NCBI GenBank assembly: GCA_036245525.1
Contig: BTPG01000001.1
Span: 179,020,958-179,084,957, forward strand
Length of the DNA: 64,000 nt
Direction of reading: 5' to 3'
Source: Semisulcospira habei
Taxonomy: Eukaryota; Mollusca; Gastropoda; Semisulcospiridae
Shown in pieces: positions 22,344 to 31,768 of this stretch (positions within the stretch are counted from its first letter, which is position 1; each line of letters begins with the position of its first letter). The notes under the pieces are model-generated. The model was not told the origin of the DNA and did no database searches. It was given only the letters and a program-made list of their open reading frames with translations. The position numbers and the translations under genes were made by a program.

Positions 22344-24976
22344 TATAACTCAACATTGCACGTTCCACAACATTATAACAGTGAAATGCAGTATCCAGCC
22401 ACCAAACTGCACTACACAGATACTGTACACAATGTTGGCATGAAAATCAAACAATACTGTTAGCAGTATCACACTGTGTCCAATTGCAGCACAACAAAGT
22501 GAAATGCAGTCTCAAGCCCCATAACTTACACTGCACAATGCTGATGTCAACACAAAATACCATAACAACTGCATAACAAGGGTACAATGCACTGTGTCAC
22601 CTAGTCTGCATAATATAGGCATGCACACCAAACAATACTTGTACTGCTCTTGATACAAAGTATGTGCAGTCGACCATATAACACTGCAAAATAAACAAAA
22701 CAAACACAAAGTACAGTACATATCATATGCCTATGATCAGTTATCACCCAACCACTTAAATCTGCTGTGACAGCTGGAGAGTAATTGAGAAGTATTGCGT
22801 TTTTCATTGAGCAAGTCCATATTTGGCACAACATTTTAAGCCGAGGGTTTAATGACATACATATACACTCCCGCGTTTCTATATTTCAGCACATCCCCTC
22901 TTCACAAAGGACCCATGGGTTTTATACTCTGAGGCCAATGACCATTTTCAGAATGAACCCTGTATATCATTTTGAATCATGCAAAGCGGAGCAGTGATAA
23001 GTTTTCTCCTTGTCTCACACCGATGCTACACAAAATCTATCTGTACCACTGTTTCCTACCCCATAAGAGTCAGCTGTGGAGTACATATTTTGAATGACTG
23101 ATGTATGCCAGTATTTAGGAACTTGTCACAAAAAAGACCTGTTCATATGATGAAATGTCTTAGAAAAAAATGAACACATTGTCAGTAAAGGGGTTTTCCT
23201 TGGATAATCAAAAACTAATAGGCCTATATATTAAGCTGCGTTTCCAAATCGCGACATGACAGGAGAGTGACAAAAAGTAACCTTTCTGAGGGGGTCATCC
23301 AAATAAATATGCATAGGAAGGTCTTACCATCAGGTATCTCTTTGCCAAGTTTAGGTTTACAGTTGTGAGGGAATACTTGAGAAAAAAAAACATCTTTGGG
23401 CAATATATTAGTATGCATGAAAAGTTCTTACCACCTTGTACCAAGTCTGGGTTTGAAGTTGTGTATACTTGAGAAAACATCTTTTTGGTCAAAATACAGC
23501 TATTTTTCACCTTTTTACTGCACTACAAATTAATACATGGGTGTCAAATCGCTTTGTCATGTTGTTATATGAAAACACACAAAGCACACCCCCATCACTG
23601 TACAATAGCCCCTGAACTGCTCGACTGCACGTTACAATTTTGTCGCCCTGCTGCTTCTATGTCAGGCTTATGGAAACACTCCCTCTTTATTTCTATGTTC
23701 TCAAGTTTTGTCGCTGTCACTTTGTTGTCACTGCCCCACTGCTGTTGTATCTGCAGTTGAATAGCCAGGCCTAAAGCCTGCTTGCCCTTCTCCTAATATA
23801 TGGCTTTTGCATCAGCTCAGGCAGTAAGGCACAGGCCTTTGCTGCATTGCGAATGATGTGACTGTCCAAAACCTTGACATTGTGGCCAGCCTGGTGGATG
23901 GACATCAAAATAACAGGACGTCTGCCCTCCTACACAGGACAATCAGTTCACTTCCTTTGCCTTCTCATCAGTTGGCCATCCCGGAGAGATGTACCCACTG
24001 AACTCTCTTTCCCTCATCTTTCGCAACCTGCAAAAGATAATTTTGAATCATAAAAAGTTTTGACATGCACATATTGCGTGTATATATGTGTTCTCCAACA
24101 GGTCTCTGAAAATGTCTAATCACAAGTATAGGGCTGGATTTTGTACCAGCGAAACCTGAGGGTTTTTTTCCCAAATGCCTACATTTTTCACAAATTTGTC
24201 AACCCTCTGTGACCCTTGACCTCTGTGAGGGGCTGATTAAATTAGTATGCACAGAAAAGTGTTATCGTCATGCCAAATTTTATTGAAACGTTTGTAAAAA
24301 ACATTGATAAAAACTACAACTCTACCCGAAACTAACTTTTGTCACCCTCTTGCCAACCTTGAGCTTTCCGAGGGGTCATCCAAATTAAGGCCTTATCATG
24401 TGGTATCTCCATAGCAAGTTTGAGTTTGAAGTTGAAAATAATACTTGAGATGACCTTTGAAAGGTCACAGAATTGGTATGTTTAGAATGATTTTACCACA
24501 AAGTACCCTTGTGCCAAGTTTGAAGTCTGAGGCTTGAATAGTCTCCGAGGAAATGCCAATGTTAAAGTTGCCCACAGATAACAGACAGTTGACGGACGAC
24601 CCATTACAAACACTTACTTTTGCTATCACACGTGAGCCAAAAATTAGACGCCATTGAGCTTGAAATGACCACAAAGGGTGTATACATATCTAGAATCAGC
24701 ATCAATATTCAAAGTGTAACTTGCAGAAATTGTTTCAAACAGGACACAATGCATTGCTGTTTAGCAACAGCACACACAGGACCAAATGGGCAGTATTCAG
24801 TGTTTTCTAGTCCTTTTGTGTGCACTACATGCTTATTAAAGAAAACGACAGTATTTGCAGACTTGCCGAACCCTCTAGTTTCCAAATCAAATGCAATATG
24901 GTGCCACTTGTTGACAGCAAGTGATTTTAGCATTCGGTGTTGTTGAGAATGCTGGTACTAGTACTACACCATCTTC
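22344..24976. other. Gene-poor stretch with a degenerate dispersed repeat
   Basis: No gene is supported. A repeat family recurs imperfectly at about 23270-23500, 24225-24330, 24350-24560 and, outside this stretch, 25610-25910 and 45060-45440. Its hallmark is GGGGTCATCCAAAT..., then ...TATGCATA(G)GAAAGG..., then GGTATCTC...CCAAGTTT.... It is non-coding and of unknown class. Confidence 0.5.
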
Positions 24977-25345
24977 AAAATGAAAGAAAGCATTACAGTG
25001 TGATGTTTTTATTCACACCAGTTGTGTTTTGTTATGAACCTGATTCTATTCACAAATCAATCAGTATGATTTACCTCGAGTCCAGGAGAATAAGTGTCGC
25101 CTTTTCTCACTTTAGTTGATCCACTGGAACTGGCATTGCCTGCTTTTAGCTGTGGCCTTCTCCTTTGAGCAAACATGACCTGACTAGCTCTCGCCTCTTC
25201 TTGAAGTAGGCGTCATACGTCTGTGCTTGTTTGCAAGTATACCCTCTGGGCGTGACTCTGCAGTGAGACGTAAACAACAACACTGACCTGAAATGAAATA
25301 CATGTTTATTACCGTGTTATTCGGCAGCATGACAATTTTTCACTT
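24977..25345 (-). repeat. Duplicated segment A with exon-like signals
   Basis: Closely similar to 25932-26240, about 950 bp away in the same orientation. On the minus strand it has an acceptor-like TTCATTTCAG and a donor-like GAG/GTAAAT. Between them one frame reads CKQAQTYDAYFKKRRELVR before a stop. This may be a decayed exon, but the reading frame is not conserved in the second copy. Function unknown. Confidence 0.45.
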
Positions 25346-25931
25346 TTGATCTTATTTCAGGGTGGGTCGGTTCCAAGCTCCACAAAAAGGGACTTTGTTA
25401 CAGCATTATAAACAATTCGGGGACAGGAGAGGGGTTGGGGGGGATTCCCCCTCCCCCAATTTGCCCCTACATTTAGTTTATGCATTACTACCTTCAAACT
25501 AATGTGAAATAAACTGTGAACACCACAAACAACAATGGTGAAGCCTGGATCACTCGTGTGCATTTAAAACTGATCATTTTCATAATCTGAACTGTGTGAC
25601 CTTTCCAAAAGGTGACTGAAATTTAAGTGCCATGAGTCTCAGCATAAGTAAAGGGCTGGCTTATGTACTAGTTGTTAATAGTATTTGAGAAAAAACATTT
25701 TTTTGTCAAAATATGGCTATTTTTTTTTACCTATTTCCTGATTTCTCATGACCCTTGGCCTGAACTCAAACTGGTATGCTAAGAGTAAGAAAGGTTTTGC
25801 CACAAAGTATCCTTCGGCCACGTTTGAAGACTGTGGTTTGAATAGTCTCCGAGAAAATGCCAACATTAAAGTTTACCATGGACGACCAATGGCCCAGAAC
25901 ATAGACTCACACTTGCTTCACACATGAGCCA

Positions 25932-26240
25932 ATGAAAGAAAGCATTACAGTATGATGTGTTCATTCACACCATAGTTGTGTTGTGTTCTGCACCTGATTC
26001 TCATCACAGATCTACTGGTATGTTTACCTTGAGTCCAGGAGAATAAGTGTCGCCTTCCCTCACTTCACTTGAGCTGTGAGTGTGACCTTGGTGTAGGCGT
26101 CATACTTCTGCGCTTGTTTGCAAGTATGTACTCTGGGTGAAAGTACTGAGACTCCACAGCGAGAGGTCAACAGCAGTATTAGCCTGAAATGAAATACATG
26201 ATTGTTACTGTGTTGTTTGGCAGCATGACAATTTCACTTT
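25932..26240 (-). repeat. Duplicated segment B with exon-like signals
   Basis: Second copy of the segment at 24977-25345, sharing the CTGGACT(C)AAG/GTAAAC donor-like end and the TTTCATTTCAG acceptor-like start on the minus strand. Indels break the frame of copy A. Confidence 0.45.
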
Positions 26241-26307
26241 GCGTGAACTAAATGCAGGGGCAGATTATTACTTTCAAAATAAATGCGACAAAAACTGTGT
26301 AAACCGC

Positions 26308-26514
26308 AGAGAAAGACAATATGAGTCCCGATAGACAATGAATTCAATAAAGCCGCATCGGTCATTAAATTACGTTATTTTTAATATCAAAATTTTGACC
26401 CCTATTACACCCCCTTTATTTCTAAATCAACCCTTTGATTTTTAAAACTGACGAGCATAACTGATGCGGCCTCATTGATCTAATTATCTATCGGGACTCA
26501 TATTGTCTTTCTCT
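26308..26514. repeat. Terminal inverted-repeat hairpin of Polinton-type element, copy 1
   Basis: Bases 26308-26335 are a perfect 28-nt reverse complement of 26487-26514, and pairing continues imperfectly (26353-26365 with 26458-26470). The loop between is AT-rich. The same structure sits at 60141-60350 at the left end of copy 2. Homology between the two elements begins exactly at its outer edge, AGAGAAAGACAATA here and AGAGAGAGACAATA there. Polinton/Maverick ends are known to begin with AG. The simplest reading is that this is the left terminus of the element. Confidence 0.8.
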
Positions 26515-26639
26515 AATGACTATTGTCTCTGTAAACACCTAATCATTTACCTGATCAAGTGATGCCAAGTGAAACTTAATACTTATTAACAAGTTGCAAC
26601 TAACTTTTAGGAACCTGCAGAGGTAACCTTTAAGTGTGT

Positions 26640-26730
26640 TGCCATAAGAACTTATTAATTACTTACCCTAAGTTCTTACAAGTACTTACCCTAAGTTCTT
26701 ACAAGTACTTACCCTAAGTTCTTACAACAA
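26640..26730. repeat. Subterminal tandem repeat
   Basis: Three units of about 23 bp (ACTTACCCTAAGTTCTTACA...) between the terminal hairpin and the first gene. Copy 2 has a related but diverged series at 60480-60550. Confidence 0.8.
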
Positions 26731-26800
26731 CTTGACTCAAGTCCCAAGATACTGAGACAGATTTGTCAAGATACAAGGACAATAAAAAAACTTTTTTTTC

Positions 26801-27618
26801 TCAGTAGTACTCTAGCGGTGGTGCAGATGGGGTTAAATAATCAGGCACAAGTGGTGTAAATGACGTGTCATCTCTCTGCGAAGCATATGACAAAAATATT
26901 GATTGATTACCAAATCTGATTTTTATTTGTTTAAAAGATTGTGTAGTTTTTCTGTGGTTTCCTAAACACCCATCTGTTTTCCCATCTCTAAAAAACTGGC
27001 TTTTAGCTCTTCAACATTCACAGGAGATTGACTGCGCATCTTATTTTGTATTTCAGATTTCTGTTTTTTGTTATTATTTAAATCATCCTGGACTCGCTTA
27101 AATTCTTCGTCATCAATAAAATTATCATTCAATGCCTTACTGATAATAAGTTTCATACTGCTCACCTTTGCACCAGCAAGCGTACTCAATGCTTCATGTT
27201 TCTGTAATTTTGTGTGAAACCTCTTGTTCAAGGCCTCCAAACCAAAGCAAGCCAGGCATGTAGCAACGCTAACACCCTCAACTGCTATTCCAGCCAAACT
27301 TCCAATTCCCGTGGCAAACAGAACAATACCTCCTACAGAACATCCAGCTGAAACTGCACCAATAGCCATAGAAGTGTTTTGAACAGAATTAAAAACGGTC
27401 TTATACCGTCTATTAAATCTGGAGTACCTCGCCTCTTCACTTTCCAAATATTTAATTGCTTCTGTAATATTCATTAAACGAAATGCGTCTACCTGTAATG
27501 TTTTATCTGATGCAATTGGCACAGCTGTCGCATGCGGATCAGGCGCAAGCGTTGTTTTAGTCATCGCAATTGATTCAGTCAGCTCAAGCGTCGGTAGTAT
27601 TGGATAAAATTTTACCAT
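26801..27618 (-). pseudogene. Polinton-type protein with hydrophobic Gly-rich segment and C-terminal PSAP/PPxxY tail (copy 1)
   Basis: The ATG at 27616-27618 opens a 218-codon frame (stop at 26962). Around residues 87-130 there is a hydrophobic, Gly/Ala-rich stretch (AIGAVSAGCSVGG, then FATGIGSLAGIAVEG) fit for membrane insertion. It is flanked by charged helices (NITEAIKYLESEEARYSR before, ISKALNDNFIDDEEFKR after). Copy 2 shows that the protein originally continued. In copy 1 a frameshift near 26960-26975 cuts it, and the rest reads on in another frame to the stop at 26801, ending PSAPPLEYY. Copy 2 ends PSAPPPEYY. PSAP is a P(T/S)AP-type and PPEY a PPxY-type late-domain motif. Adenovirus protein VI combines a membrane-active segment with PPxY, so a membrane-active virion protein is a reasonable but unproven guess. 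Confidence 0.7.
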
Positions 27619-27646
27619 ATTTTTTTTATTGACAAATATTTTTTAT

Positions 27647-28522
27647 TTAATCATCAATTACATTTTGCAACTCTTCAAAAGTATACAATTTGCTAGCATA
27701 ATAAAATGCAACAAGATCAATGTGTTCAAGGTTTATGTAACTTAGACGAACAAAAGTTGTTTTGTCGACCACCACCTTGACAGCGGGAATACTGCTCGAA
27801 ACATTAATAACATCAACATTTTTTGTAATAGCAATAAAGACCTTTGATGATTCTGATACTGTTTCATCCCATGTAAGTTTTATTCCCTGTGCAATATTTG
27901 CCTCTTTTGCAGAAGTTACAGATTTCATGATAATTTCAAATACTATTGTCGCTTCTCTAGCCACGACTAAGCTTGCTGGCATAAACACAACAGAAGTATC
28001 TGATCTACCCTTTCTAGTTGTAAGAAGATACCGCCGTCTCTCATAATTTTCAACTTTCAGTTTATCTCTGCTATTGTTGTCTGGGGCAAAACTTGGAACA
28101 AGGCTTACAATAAGCGGCCCAGAGTTAACAACCTTCCTAAACACTAAGGCACCTTCATCATCAGTGTATACATAAGGACTAATAAATTCCAACTTTATGT
28201 CCCAGTCAATTGTGGGTGGTGGAACAGGCACAGGTGAAACCACCCACTTATTTCCCACATGTATTAAGTTGTAGGGCGCATTATTTACAGGCGGAGTAGG
28301 TACAGTAACATCACGAAGCTGACCAAGTTTAGGAATCTGTCTTTCACCGTCTTTCATGTCAACAATTACTTTCCTCTTGTACATGCCAGTGGAATCAAGT
28401 TCAAAACCATACACCTCCCCTACTTCTCCCTCCTTCTCAAAATCCTGTACATCAGCCAAATCTTTTAACTCTGTTACCGGACACGCAGTTGGTATGATTG
28501 TTCGCTTTGGACCACCACTCAT
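27647..28522 (-). CDS. Polinton-type conserved protein, 291 aa, unknown function (copy 1)
   Basis: Starts at MSGGPKRTIIP and is uninterrupted. I do not recognise a domain. The N-terminal third has GEVYGFELDSTGMYKRKVIV, the middle is proline-rich (VSPVPVPPPTIDWD), and the C-terminal two thirds look all-beta (alternating hydrophobic strands such as GPLIVSLVPSF and TSVVFMPASLVV). No signal peptide or membrane segment. The copy 2 homologue (61439-62311) is about 90 percent identical, with mostly conservative changes. It sits between the putative membrane-active protein and the penton-like protein, all on the minus strand with only 20-30 bp between genes. A structural (virion) role is plausible from position only. 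Confidence 0.75.
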   Translation of the reverse strand: MSGGPKRTIIPTACPVTELKDLADVQDFEKEGEVGEVYGFELDSTGMYKRKVIVDMKDGERQIPKLGQLRDVTVPTPPVNNAPYNLIHVGNKWVVSPVPVPPPTIDWDIKLEFISPYVYTDDEGALVFRKVVNSGPLIVSLVPSFAPDNNSRDKLKVENYERRRYLLTTRKGRSDTSVVFMPASLVVAREATIVFEIIMKSVTSAKEANIAQGIKLTWDETVSESSKVFIAITKNVDVINVSSSIPAVKVVVDKTTFVRLSYINLEHIDLVAFYYASKLYTFEELQNVIDD

Positions 28523-28543
28523 TTTTTATAAACAAAAATAAAA

Positions 28544-29251
28544 TTATTTAACTTCTAACACTACACTAAAATCATGCATAACAACTGGTTTGTCATCTTG
28601 ATTAGTTACAGATATACACAGTGACTCAAAGAAACTAAAACCTAATTTCTTAAACTGTGCAGGAAATCTAACAACCACACTTTCACAATAGGGTGCAGTT
28701 CCAGCTGGCACACATCTCAACAAAGACGAAGGGTTTCCATTGTGTACATTTTCAGTCGTGTTTAGTTCTTTTAAATACACATTAAATACTGTGTGTACTG
28801 CCAAATAAACAGGGCGTTTTCCAGTTATTTTAAGTTTTTTTGTCTTCATTGTTATAATACCAAACATAGCTTCATCTAAATCATCTGATCTCAACCAATC
28901 TTCATCAATATAAAATCCAAGTAAATATGCAAATCTATCCGAGATCTTTAACCAATTTTGTGTCGGAAATTCTAATGTAACAAGTAGGTTAGCTGGATTT
29001 AAAGTTGCTTTAATTTTAAAATTACTTTGAAACCATTCAGCTATAGTACAAAAGTCATAATACCCAGGCGGTAAAGCTTCAGTTTTATTATCAAGATTTA
29101 CTTTATTATATATATCATCTTCTACATTAAACCATTTTATAGTATAGAACATTTCATGGATAGCTACAGCCTTGCTACCATCACGATTATCAATCCCATT
29201 AGTTAACGACACTGGTTTGCTTGTGTCAAGATTTGTTAAGGTAATAAACAT
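28544..29251 (-). CDS. Polinton-type penton-like minor capsid candidate (copy 1)
   Basis: 235 codons, intact. The last third (residues 148-235) has the strand pattern expected of a small jelly-roll: YLAVHTVFNVYLKEL, then SLLRCVPAG, then SVVVRFPAQFKKL and a final KPVVMHDFSVVLEVK. Minor capsid (penton) proteins of Polintons and related viruses show similar LLR-VP and terminal beta patterns, so I call it penton-like by inference. Compared with copy 2 (62332-63027), the first 42 residues, residues 64-95 and the last 90 residues are nearly identical. Residues 43-63 and 96-142 are very different, including length changes. The start is 26 bp from the divergent start of the next gene. Confidence 0.6.
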   Translation of the reverse strand: MFITLTNLDTSKPVSLTNGIDNRDGSKAVAIHEMFYTIKWFNVEDDIYNKVNLDNKTEALPPGYYDFCTIAEWFQSNFKIKATLNPANLLVTLEFPTQNWLKISDRFAYLLGFYIDEDWLRSDDLDEAMFGIITMKTKKLKITGKRPVYLAVHTVFNVYLKELNTTENVHNGNPSSLLRCVPAGTAPYCESVVVRFPAQFKKLGFSFFESLCISVTNQDDKPVVMHDFSVVLEVK

Positions 29252-29277
29252 TTTTATTATCTCATATAAAAAGAAGG
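29252..29277. promoter_or_regulatory. 26-bp divergent intergenic (putative bidirectional promoter)
   Basis: Only TTTTTATTATCTCATATAAA plus a short purine tail separates two divergent ATGs. Copy 2 keeps the same 26 bp with small changes (63028-63053). Any promoter for both genes must lie here or inside the genes. Confidence 0.5.
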
Positions 29278-30523
29278 ATGGAATTTAAATCACCAACAAG
29301 CGTTACTACAAATGCATTTCAATTTAATGTGAATGCCAAGTACAATGTCGCACCTACTTATGAACAAAAAATAATTCAATTAAACCAGCTTGATATAGCT
29401 GTAAGCGAACAAGATTTATTTCAAGTGAAAGTACCCAACCCCTTTGATCATTACCTAAACCCTCCAATAACAGATGACTCAACTGCAAGAAAGTGGTCTT
29501 CAAGTCCACTACAGATGTTTCAAAACCAAATTAACTTTGCTATACTATGATCAAATACAGGCTGTGGTGTTTCATTTACAGACCACTTGAATCACTCAAA
29601 CAAACTAATTATGTCTGTCTATCGTTTCCATATTTATTACCAGCTTAGACGTATACTGTCAGAACTGCATACCCCACTACCAACTGAATCCAGTTTCAAC
29701 AGGTTTAATAACCCTATGGATATGAAAGCGTTTGAACGCATCTGTAATGAATTTAACATCAGTACAAAGTATGACTTCACACAAAAACTTGATGATCACA
29801 ATGGTATGAGCACATTGTATTATGCTATGAGTCACAGACAATACCCTCAAGATTACTACCCTGGGTACACTTCATTCTCATCTAAATCTGAAGTCTGGTT
29901 AGGATCAATAGAGCAGAAACAGTCTAACGCCTGGACCACATTTATTTTAGATAAAACTGACGGGTTTACTCAAGCAGGAGTCGAGCGCGTCAATGAGTCA
30001 ATCAGAACATATGTCTGGTTGTTTACTAGGAGCACAATCATTAACAAAATCGAATATTTTAAATGGAAGTGGTAAATTTGAAGCACAAAAACAATTTCTT
30101 GCAAATCTTGAAGATTCAATTAATTCAGTGGTTGATCTCCCATCAAGCATACAGCGCTACCAAGACGTTCTCAGATATGCCAGATCAAAAGTTGACTTTG
30201 TAGTTGGCATCGGGTTATACATGTTGCCATCTGACCTTCAACTCCAAATGGGTACAATAACAAATTATAATAATGAAATCATTGTTGCAGGTCGTGATAA
30301 AAAATTAGGACTCAATCAATCTGTAAACGTAGGAGCAACAACCACACATGTTCAGTCATTAAAATCATTACAGACGGTAACACCCCCGGCCCCGGCCCCG
30401 GCCCCAACACTGGCACTCATACAACCAGTACAGTCAACCCCTGACACACATGAGTCAGAAAGAACTGCATTGGTAATAGGTCTAACAGGATTAGGGGTAT
30501 TACTTCTTTATCTGTTTCATTAA
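29278..30523 (+). pseudogene. Polinton-type conserved protein with C-terminal membrane anchor (copy 1, broken)
   Basis: Starts MEFKSPTSVTTNAFQFNVNA. The frame stops at TGA 29548-29550, where copy 2 has TGT (Cys). It then continues in the same frame to about 30010, where one extra T (TGGTTG here, TGGTGT in copy 2) shifts it. The rest reads in the 29993-30523 frame. Features are a Tyr-rich stretch (RQYPQDYYPGYTSFSS), a conserved LLGAQSLTKSNILNGSG segment and a Pro-rich linker (TPPAPAPAPT). At the end is a single C-terminal membrane segment (TALVIGLTGLGVLLLYLFH). Function unknown; a virion or membrane-attached protein is possible. The last 24 bases overlap the convergent gene at 30500-31729. Copy 2 (63054 onward) is intact as far as the window shows. 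Confidence 0.75.
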
Positions 30524-31729
30524 ATAACCCACCATCAACCCTCCTACTGTAACCAAAAAGACCCACACATGCTCTGCCATAAACTCTACTGCCTTTGCTG
30601 CTGTAGTAATCATCCAACTGACAACAGTGCCAATTATGCCAGGCAAAGCATCCACTGCTTTCAGAGCCAATTTTTTAAGCAAGTCTGATATGTGAGACAG
30701 TTGTTTCTTTACCCATGACTGTAAATCTTTTGGGTCTGTTGGAGTCGGTGGGCCTGGCGGTGCTGGAGGCAGAGAACCACTGACCCCAGGTCCCCCAGAG
30801 ACAGCTAACACAACAGTACTAATAATAAATCCAAGAGCAGTAATTAAACTAGCAATTGTAATACCCTGTTCTCTGAAAAGTGTTTTAAGTCTCTCAGCCA
30901 GAGTAGTGTCTTCGTGAAGTATTTTCTGAATAGTTTCTCTAATTCTGTTGACCTGTGATTTCAGTTTTTGTCTTCCAATACTAATTGTTTCTAACCTTCC
31001 TGATCTTTCTATCTGCAAATCATTTAATCTGTATTGGATTCTTTCTTTCATTTCTGTGTCAAGATTCCCATTGTCTGCGGTAGCCAGTTCTTTTTCACGT
31101 TCTATGTGTTTATCAAGCTCACCTGGTTTGGCAACATTATTAACCATCTCACCTCTTATCATCTGCAATGATTTATCCAAGCCCATAATCTCCCTCATTG
31201 ACAAAGGTGGATCATCTATTGTTTTCATAGCGTCATTTATTTGTCCTTCAGTAAATGAGGATTCTTGTATCACTGTGTTTGCTATTTCTGGTAGGCTTGT
31301 TACTGGTGCCATTTCAATTTGTTGCCCTGTTGGCAACTTTGTTTGCGTGTCGTGAAGAACACTAACCAGTCTAGGCGTGACAGGAGACCCTCCAATACCA
31401 AGGTACCTTGCCAACCCAGAGTTACCACCGACTTCACCTTTAATTGTACTTAAAGCTCTAAACTTAGAAGGATTGTTTTTATGTGTTAGATTTATTTTCC
31501 CTCTGTCTGTATTTACAAATAAGTGTCCTCTATCATATTCAAACTGATTAGGATCTATTACATCTGGACGCGCTCCAACACTGTCATAAAATGAGTTTAC
31601 TTTGTCTTTTAACAGTTCATGATGCATACTAGAAGTAGTTACCATTCCAGTCATATCTGTGATACTGGTATCTGAGACATTCATGTCATCCATTTCAAAA
31701 TCTTCATGATTAAATCCTCCCGATGCCAT
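30500..31729 (-). CDS. Polinton-type conserved membrane protein, 409 aa
   Basis: Intact. The N-terminal region is acidic (HEDFEMDDMN), the middle contains RARPDVIDP-like and LARYLGIGGSP stretches and a charged coiled-coil-like section (residues about 180-275, rich in Glu, Lys and Arg). It is followed by EQGITIASLITALGFIISTV, a likely membrane segment, then a Pro-rich linker (LPPAPPGPPTPTDP). After that come amphipathic Lys/Leu helices (KKQLSHISDLLKKLALKAVD) and a final membrane segment (VWVFLVTVGGLMVGYLM). I do not know a function. The size, membrane segments and position next to the capsid gene suggest a virion membrane or scaffold protein, as inference. It overlaps the 3' end of the preceding plus-strand gene by 24 bp and is divergent from the capsid gene across 39 bp. 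Confidence 0.75.
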   Translation of the reverse strand: MASGGFNHEDFEMDDMNVSDTSITDMTGMVTTSSMHHELLKDKVNSFYDSVGARPDVIDPNQFEYDRGHLFVNTDRGKINLTHKNNPSKFRALSTIKGEVGGNSGLARYLGIGGSPVTPRLVSVLHDTQTKLPTGQQIEMAPVTSLPEIANTVIQESSFTEGQINDAMKTIDDPPLSMREIMGLDKSLQMIRGEMVNNVAKPGELDKHIEREKELATADNGNLDTEMKERIQYRLNDLQIERSGRLETISIGRQKLKSQVNRIRETIQKILHEDTTLAERLKTLFREQGITIASLITALGFIISTVVLAVSGGPGVSGSLPPAPPGPPTPTDPKDLQSWVKKQLSHISDLLKKLALKAVDALPGIIGTVVSWMITTAAKAVEFMAEHVWVFLVTVGGLMVGYLMKQIKK

Positions 31730-31768
31730 TGTTTTATTAATTTATTATTTTTTATTGTGCATAATAAA
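31730..31768. promoter_or_regulatory. 39-bp divergent intergenic (putative bidirectional promoter)
   Basis: Almost pure A/T (TGTTTTATTAATTTATTATT and following bases), ending in AATAAA directly before the capsid ATG. Start codons throughout the element sit behind a similar AATAAA-like run. Confidence 0.45.

Noticed and set aside
22512..24933. Short frames of 60-108 aa in gene-poor DNA
   Set aside because: No domains, no homologue in the window, no splice support; sizes expected by chance.
27762..28541. Plus-strand frames of 94 and 61 aa in the Polinton, repeated in copy 2
   Set aside because: They are conserved only because the minus-strand gene is conserved; no own start context or motif.
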